Shown: positions 28,328-38,500 of the stretch, piece after piece
How the letters are laid out: every line of letters starts with the position of its first letter
How positions within the stretch are numbered: position 1 is the first letter of the stretch
NCBI RefSeq assembly: GCF_019247635.1
Contig: NZ_JAFBAR010000061.1
Location: 1 to 54,771, forward strand
Source: Mycobacterium sp.
GTDB taxonomy: Bacteria > Actinomycetota > Actinomycetes > Mycobacteriales > Mycobacteriaceae
Reading direction: 5' to 3'
DNA length: 54,771 bases
The notes under the pieces: generated by a model
Told to the model about the DNA's origin: nothing
The model's input: the letters and a program-made list of their open reading frames with translations, nothing else
Database searches by the model: none
Made by a program: the position numbers and the translations under genes

Positions 28328-29988
28328 TGAACCAGCGCCCATCGGTCCATGTTCCAGCCCGCACCCCAGCGGGTGGGATTCATGCTCACCGCGTACATCT
28401 TCTTCGACACGAGCAGCGTGCGCTGCTGGCGGTACAGCGGCAACGTCGGCATGTCGGCCCACAGTACCGGGGCGGCGTCGGCGAGCAGCCTGACCCGCTC
28501 GGCGGGGTCGGCCGACACTGCCAGTGCAGCGATGACGTTGTCGACCTGCGTGTTGGTGTAACCGGACAGATTGTTTCCGTTGCCGGTGTGCAGGTCGTAG
28601 GCGTCGATCGCCGACGATCCACTCGATCCGCTCCCGGTAGCCCCGCCGGTGCTGGCCACCAGCACGTCGAGCTTTCCGTCGCGCAGGGCCTGCGGTCCCG
28701 ACGAGTCGACGATGACGTTGGTGACGGTGATACCCGCGGGCGCACAGGATTTGGCGATGGTCCCGATGGTGGTCGCCAGCCGCGCATTGGGTCCGCGATA
28801 GCCGATCCGCACCGTCAGCGGCGCTCCACCCAGCGCATCGCGGGCGGCGGCCGGATCCGCCTTGCTGAACTGTGCGGCCTGTGCCGCGCCGTCAGCCTGG
28901 GCGGCCGCGTCCTCGCTGGCCGGGTCCAACCGCGAATTGGCGATGCCCACCCCGGCGTCGCGCGCGATGGCGTCGCGCGGCGTGCACAGCGCCAGAGCAC
29001 GTCTGGCTTTGGGCTGTGACGGGCCGGACAAGGGCCACTGCCCGCTGAAGATCAGTTGTTCGATGCCCGACGACGGCGCATCGCTGCGCTGGTAGTTGTC
29101 CGGGGTGGCCAGCGAACCCGACGACCCGGCGGCCACGTCGACCACGTCCACGCTGCGGCTGTTCACCCGGTCCTGGATGTCGGCGCCCTGCGCCGCCACC
29201 GTGATCCGCTTGGTGATCGGTTTGGCGCCCCACCAACGGTCGTTGGCGACGAGCACGACGGCGCCGCCATCCAGGACGGACTCGATCTTGTAGGGGCCCG
29301 ACGACGGAAAGCGCTTGAGTACTTCGTCGGATTTGAGACCGGGCTTGAGGTCCCAGGTGGTGTTCCACAGTTTGGCGATCTGGTCCACCACCTGTGCATT
29401 GTTACCGAGCAGCGCCGCGGTGAGGTCGATGTTGAGCTGGTCGGCGATGACGTGCGACGGCATGATCGCGGTCGCGGAGAACAACTGCGCATAGTCCACG
29501 ACGCTGCGGTCCGGGACGAATGACACGCGGGCCTTCTTCTGCCCCGGCTGGCACTCGATGTTGGCGATGTCGACGTAGCCGGCCTGGCTGGCGGCGTCGA
29601 AACCGGGGAATCGCCCGGAGGAGGCCGCCCAGGTCAGCACCAGGTCGTCGCAGGTAACCGGCTTGCCGTCGGAGTAGACGGCGTTGTCTGCGATCTGATA
29701 GTCCAGCACCAGCGGGGCGCCACCCACCACGGAGACGGTTCCGAAGTCGTGGTCGGCGACGACCTGCCCGTCGGGACCGTGGTACGAGAAGCCGGTGAGG
29801 GTTCGGGCGAAGGCCTGCGCCCCGGCCGACGCGGCGCCGACGACCGTGTTGGCGTTATAGGTGACCAGCGTTCCGTCGACCACATAGTCGATCTGGCCGG
29901 AGGCGGTCCCGGAACACGCGGTAAGCACGCAGGCCGCCAGCACTGTCCCAGCCACACCCAGGGCCCGTAAGCGACGCCAGGTGGCCAT
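28324..29988 (-). CDS. Extracellular solute-binding family 5 lipoprotein (Rv2585c-like)
   Basis: 554 residues. A lipoprotein signal: basic start, hydrophobic core [17 protein letters not shown] with Cys25 as the likely lipidated residue. The rest resembles the DppA/OppA periplasmic binding fold ([72 protein letters not shown]), so it should bind peptides or other ligands outside the membrane. No permease or ATPase gene is adjacent, and its place between secF and apt is fixed in mycobacteria. ATG at 29988 is preferred over the TTG two codons upstream. Confidence 0.88.
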   Translation of the reverse strand: MATWRRLRALGVAGTVLAACVLTACSGTASGQIDYVVDGTLVTYNANTVVGAASAGAQAFARTLTGFSYHGPDGQVVADHDFGTVSVVGGAPLVLDYQIADNAVYSDGKPVTCDDLVLTWAASSGRFPGFDAASQAGYVDIANIECQPGQKKARVSFVPDRSVVDYAQLFSATAIMPSHVIADQLNIDLTAALLGNNAQVVDQIAKLWNTTWDLKPGLKSDEVLKRFPSSGPYKIESVLDGGAVVLVANDRWWGAKPITKRITVAAQGADIQDRVNSRSVDVVDVAAGSSGSLATPDNYQRSDAPSSGIEQLIFSGQWPLSGPSQPKARRALALCTPRDAIARDAGVGIANSRLDPASEDAAAQADGAAQAAQFSKADPAAARDALGGAPLTVRIGYRGPNARLATTIGTIAKSCAPAGITVTNVIVDSSGPQALRDGKLDVLVASTGGATGSGSSGSSAIDAYDLHTGNGNNLSGYTNTQVDNVIAALAVSADPAERVRLLADAAPVLWADMPTLPLYRQQRTLLVSKKMYAVSMNPTRWGAGWNMDRWALVQ

Positions 29989-30004
29989 CGACAACTAGTC
30001 CCGG

Positions 30005-31417
30005 TTACCGCTTGCCGGCGTTTCGCTTGCCGGTGGGACGGCCCGAGCGGGTACCGGTGGGCCGCACCGGCCGCGCGCCGGGTGCCGGCTTGTTCGACGC
30101 TCCCGGTTTGCTGGTCTCAGCTGACTGCGTGACGGCCTCTGCGGCTTCTGCGCTTTTGTCCGGCGCCTCGTCGCCCGCTTCGGGCGGCTCCACGCCTTTC
30201 GGCGTCTCGTCCTTGGCGCTTTCCGGTTGGCTTTCTTTAGCGGTTTCTTTTGCGCTTTCTTTTGCGCTTTCTTTTGCGCTTTCCGATCCGCCCGGCGCAG
30301 CCTGACCGCGGCGTCTGCTCACCCGGCGGGTGTGCGTGCGCACCAGTTCCGTGCGTTCGCGCAGCGTGACCAGCAGCGGCGTGGCGAAAAAGATCGACGA
30401 GTAGGTCCCAACGAGGATGCCGACCAGCTGCACCAGCGCCAGGTCCTTCAGCGTGCCCACCCCCAGCAGCCACACCGCGACCACCATGAGCGCGAGCACC
30501 GGCAGCACCGAGATCAGGCTGGTGTTGATGGAGCGCATGAACGTCTGGTTGATCGCCAAGTTGGCTTGCTCGGCGAAGGTGCGCCGGGTGGTGTGCTGGA
30601 AGCCGTGGGTGTTTTCCTCGACCTTGTCGAACACGATGACGGTGTCGTACAGGGAGAAGCCGAGGATCGTCAGCAAGCCGATGACGGTGGCCGGGGTGAC
30701 TTCGAAACCCACCAGGGAATAGACGCCGGCGGTGACCGTGAGGTCGAACACCATGGTCAACAATGCCGACACCGTCATGTACCGCTCGTAGCGCACGGTG
30801 ATGTAGAGCGCGACCAGCCCCAGGAAGACCACCAGCGCGATCAGCGCTTTCTTGGTGATCTGATCACCCCAGGTCTCCGAGACCGCCGAGTCGCTGATGG
30901 CCTTCTTGCTGGCCTTCCCATCGGCGCCCTTGGGCTGGAAGGTGTCGAACAACGCGGTGCGCAGCTTGGACGTCTGATCGTTGGAAAGGGTCTCGGAACG
31001 AATCTGCACCGTCGCCGAGCCGCCGTTGCCGACGATCACCACCGATTCCGGGGCGACACCGAGGGTCTTGGTGAAGACGTCGGTGACCTGCGCCGTCTCC
31101 GCGTTGCCTTTCCCGCCCGCGGCGGGCATTGACACCGTGGTGCCGCCCTTGAAGTCGATCCCGAACGTGAATCCGCGGATGAGAATGCTCAGGACCGCGA
31201 TCGCCACGATCGTGCCGCTGATCGCGTACCACATGCGACGACGTCCCACGACTTCGAACGCGCCCGTGCCCGTGTACAGGCGGGACAGAAAGCTGTGGTG
31301 CGGCAGCGCGGTGCCGGTGTCGCCGGCGGACAGTTCCGTGGCACTGGTTTCGGTGACTTCGGTGACTTTGCGAGTGCCCTTGGCGGCCCCGGTGCCGGTC
31401 TTGGCTTTGGACGCCAT
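30005..31417 (-). CDS. secF: Protein-export membrane protein SecF
   Basis: 470 residues. Works with SecD on the late stage of Sec translocation, driven by the proton gradient. Six-helix SecF layout: first TM YAISGTIVAIAVLSILI, the FGIDFKGGTT loop, a large external domain, then five TMs (VVFLGLVALYITVRYERY, FDLTVTAGVYSLVGFEVTPA, LLTILGFSLYDTVIVFDKV, NTSLISVLPVLALMVVAV). The C-terminal ~90 residues are a charged low-complexity tail with SAKESAKESAKETAKES repeats, encoded by a 12-bp tandem repeat. The tail makes it longer than the 442-residue M. tuberculosis protein. ATG at 31417; 4 bp after the secD stop. Confidence 0.95.
   Translation of the reverse strand: MASKAKTGTGAAKGTRKVTEVTETSATELSAGDTGTALPHHSFLSRLYTGTGAFEVVGRRRMWYAISGTIVAIAVLSILIRGFTFGIDFKGGTTVSMPAAGGKGNAETAQVTDVFTKTLGVAPESVVIVGNGGSATVQIRSETLSNDQTSKLRTALFDTFQPKGADGKASKKAISDSAVSETWGDQITKKALIALVVFLGLVALYITVRYERYMTVSALLTMVFDLTVTAGVYSLVGFEVTPATVIGLLTILGFSLYDTVIVFDKVEENTHGFQHTTRRTFAEQANLAINQTFMRSINTSLISVLPVLALMVVAVWLLGVGTLKDLALVQLVGILVGTYSSIFFATPLLVTLRERTELVRTHTRRVSRRRGQAAPGGSESAKESAKESAKETAKESQPESAKDETPKGVEPPEAGDEAPDKSAEAAEAVTQSAETSKPGASNKPAPGARPVRPTGTRSGRPTGKRNAGKR
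30240..30283 (-). repeat. 12-bp tandem repeat in secF C-terminal tail
   Basis: GCGCTTTCTTTT at 30252-30263 and 30264-30275, preceded by the variant GCGGTTTCTTTT (30240-30251) and followed by the partial GCGCTTTC (30276-30283). On the coding strand each unit encodes four residues (SAKE, with one TAKE). Unit number probably varies between strains by slippage without shifting the frame. Confidence 0.8.
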
Positions 31418-31421
31418 GGCG

Positions 31422-33302
31422 TTATCCCCGTCCCGTCTTTGCGGCACCCGCATACGCCGTCCGGCGTTCGCGGGCGACCTGCTGAACAGCACCCAGGCCG
31501 TTGTAAGCCGGCTTGGCGAGCCGCGACGACTTGGACGCCAGGTACACCAGCGGCCAGGTCACCAGGAACACCACGACGAGGTCGAGGATCGTGGTAAGGC
31601 CCAGGGTGAAGGCGAAGCCCTTGACCTGACCGATGGCCAGGAAGTACAGCACGGCGGCGGCCAGGAAGGTCACGGCGTTGCCCGACACGATCGTTTTGCG
31701 TGCGCGCACCCAGCCGCGCGGCACCGCCGAACGGAACGAACGGCCTTCGCGGATCTCATCTTTGATGCGCTCGAAGAACACCACGAACGAGTCGGCGGTG
31801 GTGCCGATACCGATGATCAAACCCGCGATGCCGGCCAGGTCCAGGGTGTAGTTGATATAGCGACCCAGCAGCACCAGGATCGCGAAAACCATTGCGCCCG
31901 AGGCGGACAACGACAGCAACGTCAGCAATCCCAGTACCCGGTAGTACAGCAACGAGTACACCAGGACGAGGGCCAGGCCTATTGCGCCCGCCATCAGTCC
32001 CGCCCGTAGCGATGTCAAACCCAGTGTCGCCGAGACGGTTTGGGCCTCCGACGATTCGAAGGACAGCGGCAACGACCCGTATTTGAGGACGTTGGCCAGC
32101 TGGCGTGCCGTTCCGGCGTTGAACGGCGGATCGCCGCCGCTGATTTGGGTGCGGCCGCCCGGAATGCCCTCCTGGATCTGGGGAGCGCTGACCACCTGCG
32201 AGTCCAGGGTAAAGGCGGTCTGGACGCCGATGTGAGCGGCGGTGAAGTCGGCCCAGGTGTTGGCCGCCGCGGGCTTGAATTGCAGGTCGACGACGTAGCC
32301 TACGCCGCGCGGGTTCATGCCCGACGTGGCGTCTTGGATTTGGTCGCCGCTGATGATCGAGGGTGCCAGCAGGTACACAGTCTTGTGGTCTTGCGAGCAG
32401 GTCACCAACGGCAGGTTCGGGTCGTCGTTGCCGGCCAGGATGTCCTGTTTGTCGCAACTTCTTGCCAGTACTTGCAGGGCGAGCATCTGTAGGTATTGGT
32501 TGTTGCTCTGCCGCAACTTCTTCTCATAGGCGATGCGCTCGGCGAGATCCTGGCGGGGATCGGGCGGGGGTGCCTGCTCCGGAGGGGTCTCGGCCGGGGG
32601 TTGCGCACCGGTCGCCGGTGCCGTCGCGCTGGGCGCCGGGGTTGGGCTGGGCGCTGGGGTTGGGCTGGGCGCCGGGGTTGGGCTGGGTGCCGTCGCGCTG
32701 GGCGCCGGGGTTGGGCTGGGTGCCGGAGTCGGGTCCTCCGGGTACGGCCGCGGTTGCGGCGCCGGTTGCCCAGTCGGCGGCGCCGGAGTCGGCGCTGGCC
32801 CTCCAGACGGGGCTCCGGTCTGCGTCGGCGCGCCTGGTGCCGGTTGGTCTGTCGGCACAGGTGCTCCAGGCGCTCCGGGTGCTGCGGGCGCTCCGGGTGC
32901 CGGCTTGGGCTCAGCGCCCATTGCAGGTTCCGCCTGGATCACTGGCCGGATGTAGAGCCGCGCGGTCTGTCCCAGGTTACGGGCCTCGTTGCCGTCGGTG
33001 CCGGGCACGGTGATGACCAGGTTGTCGCCGTCGACGACGACCTCGGAACCGGAAACTCCCAGCCCGTTCACGCGCGCGCTGATGATCTGCTGCGCCTGCG
33101 CCAAAGCCTCCCGGCTCGGGGCGGAGCCGTCGGGCGTGCGCGCGGTCAAGGTGACGCGGGTGCCGCCCTGCAGATCAATGCCCAGCTTCGGGGCGGCCTT
33201 CTTGTCCCCGGTCAGGAACACCAGCAGGTAAACGCCGATGAGCAACAACAGGAACACCGACAGGTAGCGGGCAGGATGCACCGGCGTCGAAGACGATGCC
33301 AC
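31422..33302 (-). CDS. secD: Protein-export membrane protein SecD
   Basis: 626 residues, longer than the 573 I recall for M. tuberculosis. The N-terminal TM (about 13-30, [18 protein letters not shown]), [13 protein letters not shown], the P1 head domain, then a five-TM C-terminal half ([40 protein letters not shown] with the [13 protein letters not shown] motif). Between about residues 125 and 250 lies a Pro/Ala/Thr/Ser linker with [12 protein letters not shown] repeats in the periplasmic part. GTG start at 33302, with AGGAGA upstream. It is read after yajC and before secF, forming the SecDF-YajC operon. Confidence 0.95.
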   Translation of the reverse strand: MASSSTPVHPARYLSVFLLLLIGVYLLVFLTGDKKAAPKLGIDLQGGTRVTLTARTPDGSAPSREALAQAQQIISARVNGLGVSGSEVVVDGDNLVITVPGTDGNEARNLGQTARLYIRPVIQAEPAMGAEPKPAPGAPAAPGAPGAPVPTDQPAPGAPTQTGAPSGGPAPTPAPPTGQPAPQPRPYPEDPTPAPSPTPAPSATAPSPTPAPSPTPAPSPTPAPSATAPATGAQPPAETPPEQAPPPDPRQDLAERIAYEKKLRQSNNQYLQMLALQVLARSCDKQDILAGNDDPNLPLVTCSQDHKTVYLLAPSIISGDQIQDATSGMNPRGVGYVVDLQFKPAAANTWADFTAAHIGVQTAFTLDSQVVSAPQIQEGIPGGRTQISGGDPPFNAGTARQLANVLKYGSLPLSFESSEAQTVSATLGLTSLRAGLMAGAIGLALVLVYSLLYYRVLGLLTLLSLSASGAMVFAILVLLGRYINYTLDLAGIAGLIIGIGTTADSFVVFFERIKDEIREGRSFRSAVPRGWVRARKTIVSGNAVTFLAAAVLYFLAIGQVKGFAFTLGLTTILDLVVVFLVTWPLVYLASKSSRLAKPAYNGLGAVQQVARERRTAYAGAAKTGRG

Positions 33303-33399
33303 GTTGCTTGTTTCTCCTTGAGAATCGGTCTTTTCCTCGGCGGAGCTTCCAGAGAGCCTCCAAAGAGACTACGTGTCGCGTCCGGCTGGACTTCGCCGG

Positions 33400-33738
33400 T
33401 CAGGAATCCTTGATCGCCCGGTCGGCGTCTTCGTCGGTTTCGTCCGCGTCTTCCAGCTCATCCACGTCGTCGGAATCCTCCGGCAAGATCCGGTCGCGGA
33501 TCGCCAGCTTCATCCACGTGGTCACCACGCCGGGGGCGATCTCGAGCTCGACGTTGTCCTCGGTGATGGCGACGAGGGTGCCTATCAGGCCGGACGTGGT
33601 GTGCACCCGATCGCCGGGCTGCAGGGATTCGTGCAGGTCGATCGTGGCTTGCATCGCGCGCCGCTGGCGCCGCGACGACAACACGAAGATGCCCAGCATG
33701 ATCAGCACGAAGGGCAAGAACAAGACCAAGTTATTCAT
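33400..33738 (-). CDS. yajC: Preprotein translocase subunit YajC
   Basis: 112 residues. One N-terminal membrane helix (LVLFLPFVLIMLGIFVL, about 4-20) followed by SSRRQRRAMQ, then a small cytosolic domain with LQPGDRVHTTSGLIGTLVAI and VTTWMKLAIRDRI, and an acidic tail (DDVDELEDADETDEDAD). Associates with SecDF. ATG at 33738. First gene of the leftward yajC-secD-secF run; it diverges from gabT across 156 bp. Confidence 0.94.
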   Translation of the reverse strand: MNNLVLFLPFVLIMLGIFVLSSRRQRRAMQATIDLHESLQPGDRVHTTSGLIGTLVAITEDNVELEIAPGVVTTWMKLAIRDRILPEDSDDVDELEDADETDEDADRAIKDS

Positions 33739-33852
33739 CGACGCGCCTGTCTTTCATCTCGGTGGTGCTGCGTATTGCGGTCCAGTCTGTCAGGCGCCAG
33801 GTCGTTATCCGACCGGCAGTGCGGACGGCTTACAGCTACGCTTTACCCGCGA

Positions 33853-33868
33853 CGCGTCTTCGGACGCG
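33853..33868 (+). promoter_or_regulatory. cUUCGg-capped hairpin in gabT leader
   Basis: CGCGTC (33853-33858), TTCG (33859-33862), GACGCG (33863-33868): a perfect 6-bp stem closed by the very stable C(UUCG)G tetraloop. It lies about 14 bases before the gabT Shine-Dalgarno. If transcribed it could affect mRNA stability or ribosome access. Confidence 0.5.
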
Positions 33869-33894
33869 CAAAGCGCCACAGTGAGGAGGATTTC

Positions 33895-35235
33895 GTGGCC
33901 AGCCTCGAGCAGAGTCGGCACCTGGTCACAGAGATTCCGGGACCCGCATCGCTGGAACTGACCAAGCGCCGGACCGCGGCCGTGTCGCGTGGGGTGGGCA
34001 GCACGATGCCGGTGTTCGTGGCGCGCGCCGGGGGCGGCATCGTCGAGGACGTCGACGGTAATCGGCTGATCGACCTGGGTTCGGGCATCGCGGTGACCAC
34101 TATCGGCAACTCGTCACCGCCCGTGGTGGAAGCGGTGCGCCAACAGGTGGCCGAGTTCACCCACACCTGCTTCATGGTGACGCCGTATGAGCAGTACGTT
34201 GCAGTCGCTGAAGAGCTCAACCGAATCACCCCGGGCTCGGGCGAGAAGCGCTCGGTGCTGTTCAACGCGGGCGCCGAAGCCGTCGAGAGCGCCATCAAGG
34301 TCGCGCGGTCCTATACCCGCAAGTCGGCCGTCGTCGCCTTCGATCACGCCTACCACGGCCGCACCAACCTGGCCATGGCGCTGACCGCCAAGTCCATGCC
34401 CTACAAGAGCGGCTTCGGCCCGTTCGCCCCGGAGATCTACCGGGCGCCGCTGTCCTACCCCTACCGGGACGGCCTGCTCGACAAGGAACTGGCCACCGAC
34501 GGGGAACTCGCCGCGGCGCGTGCCATCAGCTTCATCGACAAGCAGGTCGGGGCGCGCAACCTGGCCGCGGTCATCATCGAGCCGATCCAGGGCGAGGGCG
34601 GCTTCATCGTTCCCGCCGAGGGCTTCCTGCCCGCCCTGCTGGACTGGTGCCACCACAACGACGTGGTGTTCATCGCCGACGAGGTGCAAACCGGGTTCGC
34701 CCGCACCGGCGCGATGTTCGCCTGCGAGCACGAAGGCATTGAGCCCGACGTCATCTGCACCGCCAAGGCCATCGCGGGTGGCTTGCCGCTGTCGGCGATC
34801 ACCGGCCGCGCCGAGATTATGGACGCTCCGCATGTCGGCGGCTTGGGCGGCACGTTCGGCGGCAATCCGGTCGCCTGCGCGGCGGCGCTGGCCACGCTCG
34901 AGACCATCGAGAGCGATGGCCTCGTCGAACGGGCCCGGGAGATCGAACGGGTGATCACGGAACCCCTGCTGCGGCTGCAATCCACCGATGACCGGATCGG
35001 CGACGTCCGTGGTCGCGGCGCGATGATCGCCGTCGAGTTGGTGAAGTCCGGAACCGCGGATCCCGACCCCGAGCTGACCGACAAGCTTGCCACCGCGGCC
35101 CATGCCGCCGGCGTGATCATCCTCACGTGCGGCATGTTCGGCAACATCATCCGGCTGCTGCCTCCGTTGACCATCAGCGACGAGCTGCTGACTGACGGCC
35201 TCGACGTCGTATGCGGCCTGCTGGCTGAGCTCTAA
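33895..35235 (+). CDS. gabT: 4-aminobutyrate aminotransferase
   Basis: 446 residues, class III PLP-dependent aminotransferase. GABA plus 2-oxoglutarate gives succinic semialdehyde plus glutamate. Seen: IDLGSGIAVTTIGNS, NAGAEAVESAIKVAR, AFDHAYHGRTNLAMALT, the cofactor Asp in VVFIADEVQTGFARTG, the PLP Lys in ICTAKAIAGGLPLSA and GGTFGGNPVACAAAL. GTG at 33895 is chosen for the strong GAGGAGG at 33883-33889 and by family length. The in-frame stretch upstream is antisense to yajC. Followed after 348 bp by the carboxylic acid reductase gene on the same strand. Confidence 0.95.
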   Translation: MASLEQSRHLVTEIPGPASLELTKRRTAAVSRGVGSTMPVFVARAGGGIVEDVDGNRLIDLGSGIAVTTIGNSSPPVVEAVRQQVAEFTHTCFMVTPYEQYVAVAEELNRITPGSGEKRSVLFNAGAEAVESAIKVARSYTRKSAVVAFDHAYHGRTNLAMALTAKSMPYKSGFGPFAPEIYRAPLSYPYRDGLLDKELATDGELAAARAISFIDKQVGARNLAAVIIEPIQGEGGFIVPAEGFLPALLDWCHHNDVVFIADEVQTGFARTGAMFACEHEGIEPDVICTAKAIAGGLPLSAITGRAEIMDAPHVGGLGGTFGGNPVACAAALATLETIESDGLVERAREIERVITEPLLRLQSTDDRIGDVRGRGAMIAVELVKSGTADPDPELTDKLATAAHAAGVIILTCGMFGNIIRLLPPLTISDELLTDGLDVVCGLLAEL

Positions 35236-35246
35236 CCCGGCGTCTA

Positions 35247-35315
35247 CCGCCTCGCGCCTTTGGCGCCGAGCGTTGACGTATCGCCGCCTCGCGCCTTTGG
35301 CGCCGAGCGTGACGT
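35247..35315. repeat. Direct repeat pair, 32-33 bp, after gabT
   Basis: CCGCCTCGCGCCTTTGGCGC... at 35247-35279 is repeated at 35284-35315 with one base missing. Each copy holds GCGCC-TTT-GGCGC, a small hairpin. It belongs to the 348-bp gap between gabT and the carboxylic acid reductase, which otherwise holds the hairpin at 35303-35360 and a promoter near 35486; the stretch 35361-35480 shows nothing I can name. Confidence 0.65.
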
Positions 35316-35360
35316 GAGGGCGAGATTTTGGCCAAAATCGCGCCGCCAGTGCACGCTCGG
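35303..35360. terminator. Nested hairpin after gabT
   Basis: Outer stem CCGAGCGTG (35303-35311) pairs with CACGCTCGG (35352-35360). In the centre is a perfect 16-bp palindrome GATTTTGGCCAAAATC (35324-35339). The GTGAGGGCG before the centre matches the element near 25190. It probably ends gabT transcription; the bounding CCGAGCGTG/CACGCTCGG ends resemble hairpins I recall at many mycobacterial gene ends. Confidence 0.55.
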
Positions 35361-35485
35361 CGAAGGGCGATGGGACACCCGCACGGCCATCGTGCGCTCA
35401 CTGAGCGACCCAGGAAAGCACGTCGGGCGCCCAGGAGCGAACCGTCGGGTAATGCATTTCACATCGCACCCAGGCGGCCTGACCG

Positions 35486-35514
35486 TTGAGGAATATCGTT
35501 ACTTTCGCTAACGT
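35486..35514 (+). promoter_or_regulatory. Possible promoter/operator of the carboxylic acid reductase gene
   Basis: TTGAGG (35486-35491), a 17-bp spacer, then TAACGT (35509-35514) fit -35/-10 elements, though the -10 matches poorly. The inverted repeat CGTTA (35497-35501) / TAACG (35509-35513) spans the spacer and -10, as an operator would. Start codon 70 bp downstream. Confidence 0.35.
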
Positions 35515-35583
35515 TCTAAGCATTGAGCGCAACGTCGCGCTACTCGGATTTCTAATTCTTAGTCAGTTCAAAGGGGATCTGTT

Positions 35584-38500
35584 ATGCCGACTGCACAACA
35601 ACAAGAGGAGCGGCTCGCGCGCCGCGTTGACGACCTAGTGGCCAACGACCCACAGTTCGCCGCCGCCCGCCCGGACCCGACGGTCGCCGCGGCCCTGGAG
35701 CAGCCCGGACTGCGACTGCCGCAAATCATCCAGACCGTCGTGGAGGGTTACGCGGACCGGCCGGCACTCGGCCAGCGCGCCGTGGACTTCGCCACCGACC
35801 CAAAGACCGGACGCACCGCGCTCACACTGCTTCCGCGCTTCGAGACCGTGAGCTACCGCGAGCTGGGCGAGCGCATCAGCGCCTTGGGACGCGCCTTGAC
35901 CGCCGACTCGTTGCACGCCGAAGACCGAGTGTGCGTGCTGGGCTTCAACAGCGTCGACTACGCCACCATCGACATGGCGCTGGCCCAGATGGGCGCGGTG
36001 TCCGTTCCGCTGCAGACCAGCGCCGCCGTCGCGCAGCTGCAACCGATCATCACCGAGACCGAGCCCGCGCTGATCGCCGCGAGCGTCAACCAGCTGCCCG
36101 ACGCCGTCGAACTGATCCTGGGTGACCCAGCGCCTGCGCAGCGCGCTGAAAAACTCATCGTGTTCGACTACCACCCCGAGGTCGATGACGAGCGCGACGC
36201 CGTAGCGGCCGCCCGCACGCGGTTGTCGGACACCGGCGTCGTCGTCGAGACCTTGGCCGAGGTCGTCGAGCGCGGTGAGGGCCTGCCGGCCATCCCGCTT
36301 GCGGACGTGGCGCAGGACGCCTTGGCGCTGCTGATCTACACCTCGGGCAGCACCGGCGCGCCCAAGGGCGCGATGTATCCGCAGGCCAACTTCGGCAAGA
36401 TGTTCCGCCGGTCGAGCAAGAACTGGTTCGGCCCGACCGCCGCGTCGATCACCCTCAACTTCATGCCGATGAGCCACGTCATGGGCCGCGGCATTCTCTA
36501 CGGCACGCTCGGCAACGGCGGCACCGCTTACTTTGCCGCCAAGAGCGACCTGTCCACCCTGCTCGAGGACCTCGCTTTGGTGCGGCCCACCGAGTTGAAC
36601 TTCGTGCCACGCATCTGGGAGACGCTGTTCGGCGAATTCCACAGCGAGGTCGACCGGCGGCTGGTTGACGGATCGGACCGTGCGGCCATCGAGGAGGAGG
36701 TCATGGTCGAGCAGCGGCAGAACCTGCTCGGCGGGCGCTTCATCTTCGCGATGACGGGTTCGGCGCCCACCTCCCCCGAACTCAAGTCGTGGGCCGAGTC
36801 CCTGCTGCAGATGCACCTGCTCGACGGCTACGGCTCCACCGAGGCTGGCATGGTCCTCTTCGACGGCGAGGTGCAACGTCCGCCGGTCATCGACTACAAG
36901 CTGGTCGACGTCCCGGACCTGGGCTACTTCAACACCGACCGGCCCCACCCCCGCGGCGAACTGCTGCTCAAGACCGAGAACCTGTTTCCGGGCTACTACA
37001 AGCGTCCCGAGGTCACGGCCGGCGTGTTCGACGAGGACGGGTACTACCGGACGGGCGACGTCGTCGCCGAGGTGGGCCCGAACCGGGTGGTCTACGTCGA
37101 CCGTCGCAACAACGTGCTCAAGCTCGCGCAGGGCGAGTTCGTGACCGTCGCGAAGCTGGAGGCGGTGTTCGGCAACAGCCCATTGGTGCGCCAGATTTAC
37201 GTCTACGGCAACAGCGCGCACCCCTACCTCCTGGCCGTTGTGGTGCCCACCGAAGATGCGTTGGACCGTTACGCCGACGACGGCCTGGACGCCCTGAAAC
37301 CGGTGATCGCCGACTCGCTGCAGAACGTCGCCAAGGAGGCCGGCCTGCAGTCCTACGAGGTGCCGCGCGACTTCATCATCGAGACCACGCCGTTCACTTT
37401 GGAGAACGGTCTGCTGACCGGCATCCGCAAGCTGGCCTGGCCGAAGTTGAAGGCGCATTACGGCGAGCGGCTGGAGCAGCTCTACGCCGAGTTGGCCGCC
37501 GGCCAGGCCAACGAGCTGAGCGACCTGCGTCGCAGCGGGGCCAATGCTCCGGTGCTGCAGACGATCAGCCGGGCCGCGGCTGCGATGCTCGGTGCGGCGA
37601 GCACCGACCTGTCACCCGATGCGCACTTCACTGACCTCGGTGGAGACTCGTTGTCGGCGTTGACATTCGGCAACCTGCTGCACGAGATCTTCGACATCGA
37701 GGTGCCGGTGGGCGTGATCGTCAGCCCGGCCAGCGACCTGCAGGCCATTGCCGACTACATCGAGAACCAGCGCCAGGGCACCAAGCGGCCCACCTTCGCC
37801 TCGGTGCACGGGCGGTCAGCCGAACAAGTGACCGAGGTGCACGCCAGCGAGCTGACGCTGGACAAGTTCATCGACGCCGACACCCTAGCCGCGGCGCCCA
37901 ACCTGCCCGGGCCCGCCACCGAGGTGCGGACGGTCCTGTTGACCGGTGCCACCGGCTTCCTGGGCCGCTACCTGGCCCTGGAGTGGCTGGAACGCATGGA
38001 CCTGGTCGACGGCAAGGTGATCTGCCTGGTCCGGGCCAAGTCCGACGAGGACGCGCGAGCGCGGCTGGACAAGACCTTCGACAGCGGTGACCCGAGGCTG
38101 TTGGCCCACTACCGCGAGCTGGCCGCCGACCACCTCGAGGTGCTGGCCGGCGACAAGGGCGAAGCCGACCTGGGCCTCGACGCCGCGACGTGGCAGCGAC
38201 TGGCCGACACCGTCGACCTGATCGTCGACCCCGCCGCCCTGGTCAACCACGTGCTGCCGTACAGCCAGCTGTTCGGTCCCAACGCGCTGGGCACCGCCGA
38301 GCTGATCCGCCTGGCGCTGACAACGAAGATCAAGCCCTACACCTACGTGTCGACTATCGGTGTGGGCGACCAGATCAAGCGCTCCGAGTTCACCGAGGAC
38401 GGCGACATCCGGGTCATTAGCGCTACCCGCAGCATCAACGACGGCTACGCCAACGGCTACGGCAACAGCAAGTGGGCCGGCGAGGTGCTACTGCGTGAGG

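Noticed and set aside
35236..35583. Intergenic repeats as a CRISPR array
   Set aside because: Only two repeat copies 4 bp apart, no spacers and no cas genes.
35635..37458. 607-residue open frame on the minus strand
   Set aside because: Antisense to the adenylation domain of the carboxylic acid reductase; composition is Arg/Gly/Val/Gln-rich with no domain, the usual shadow in G+C-rich DNA.
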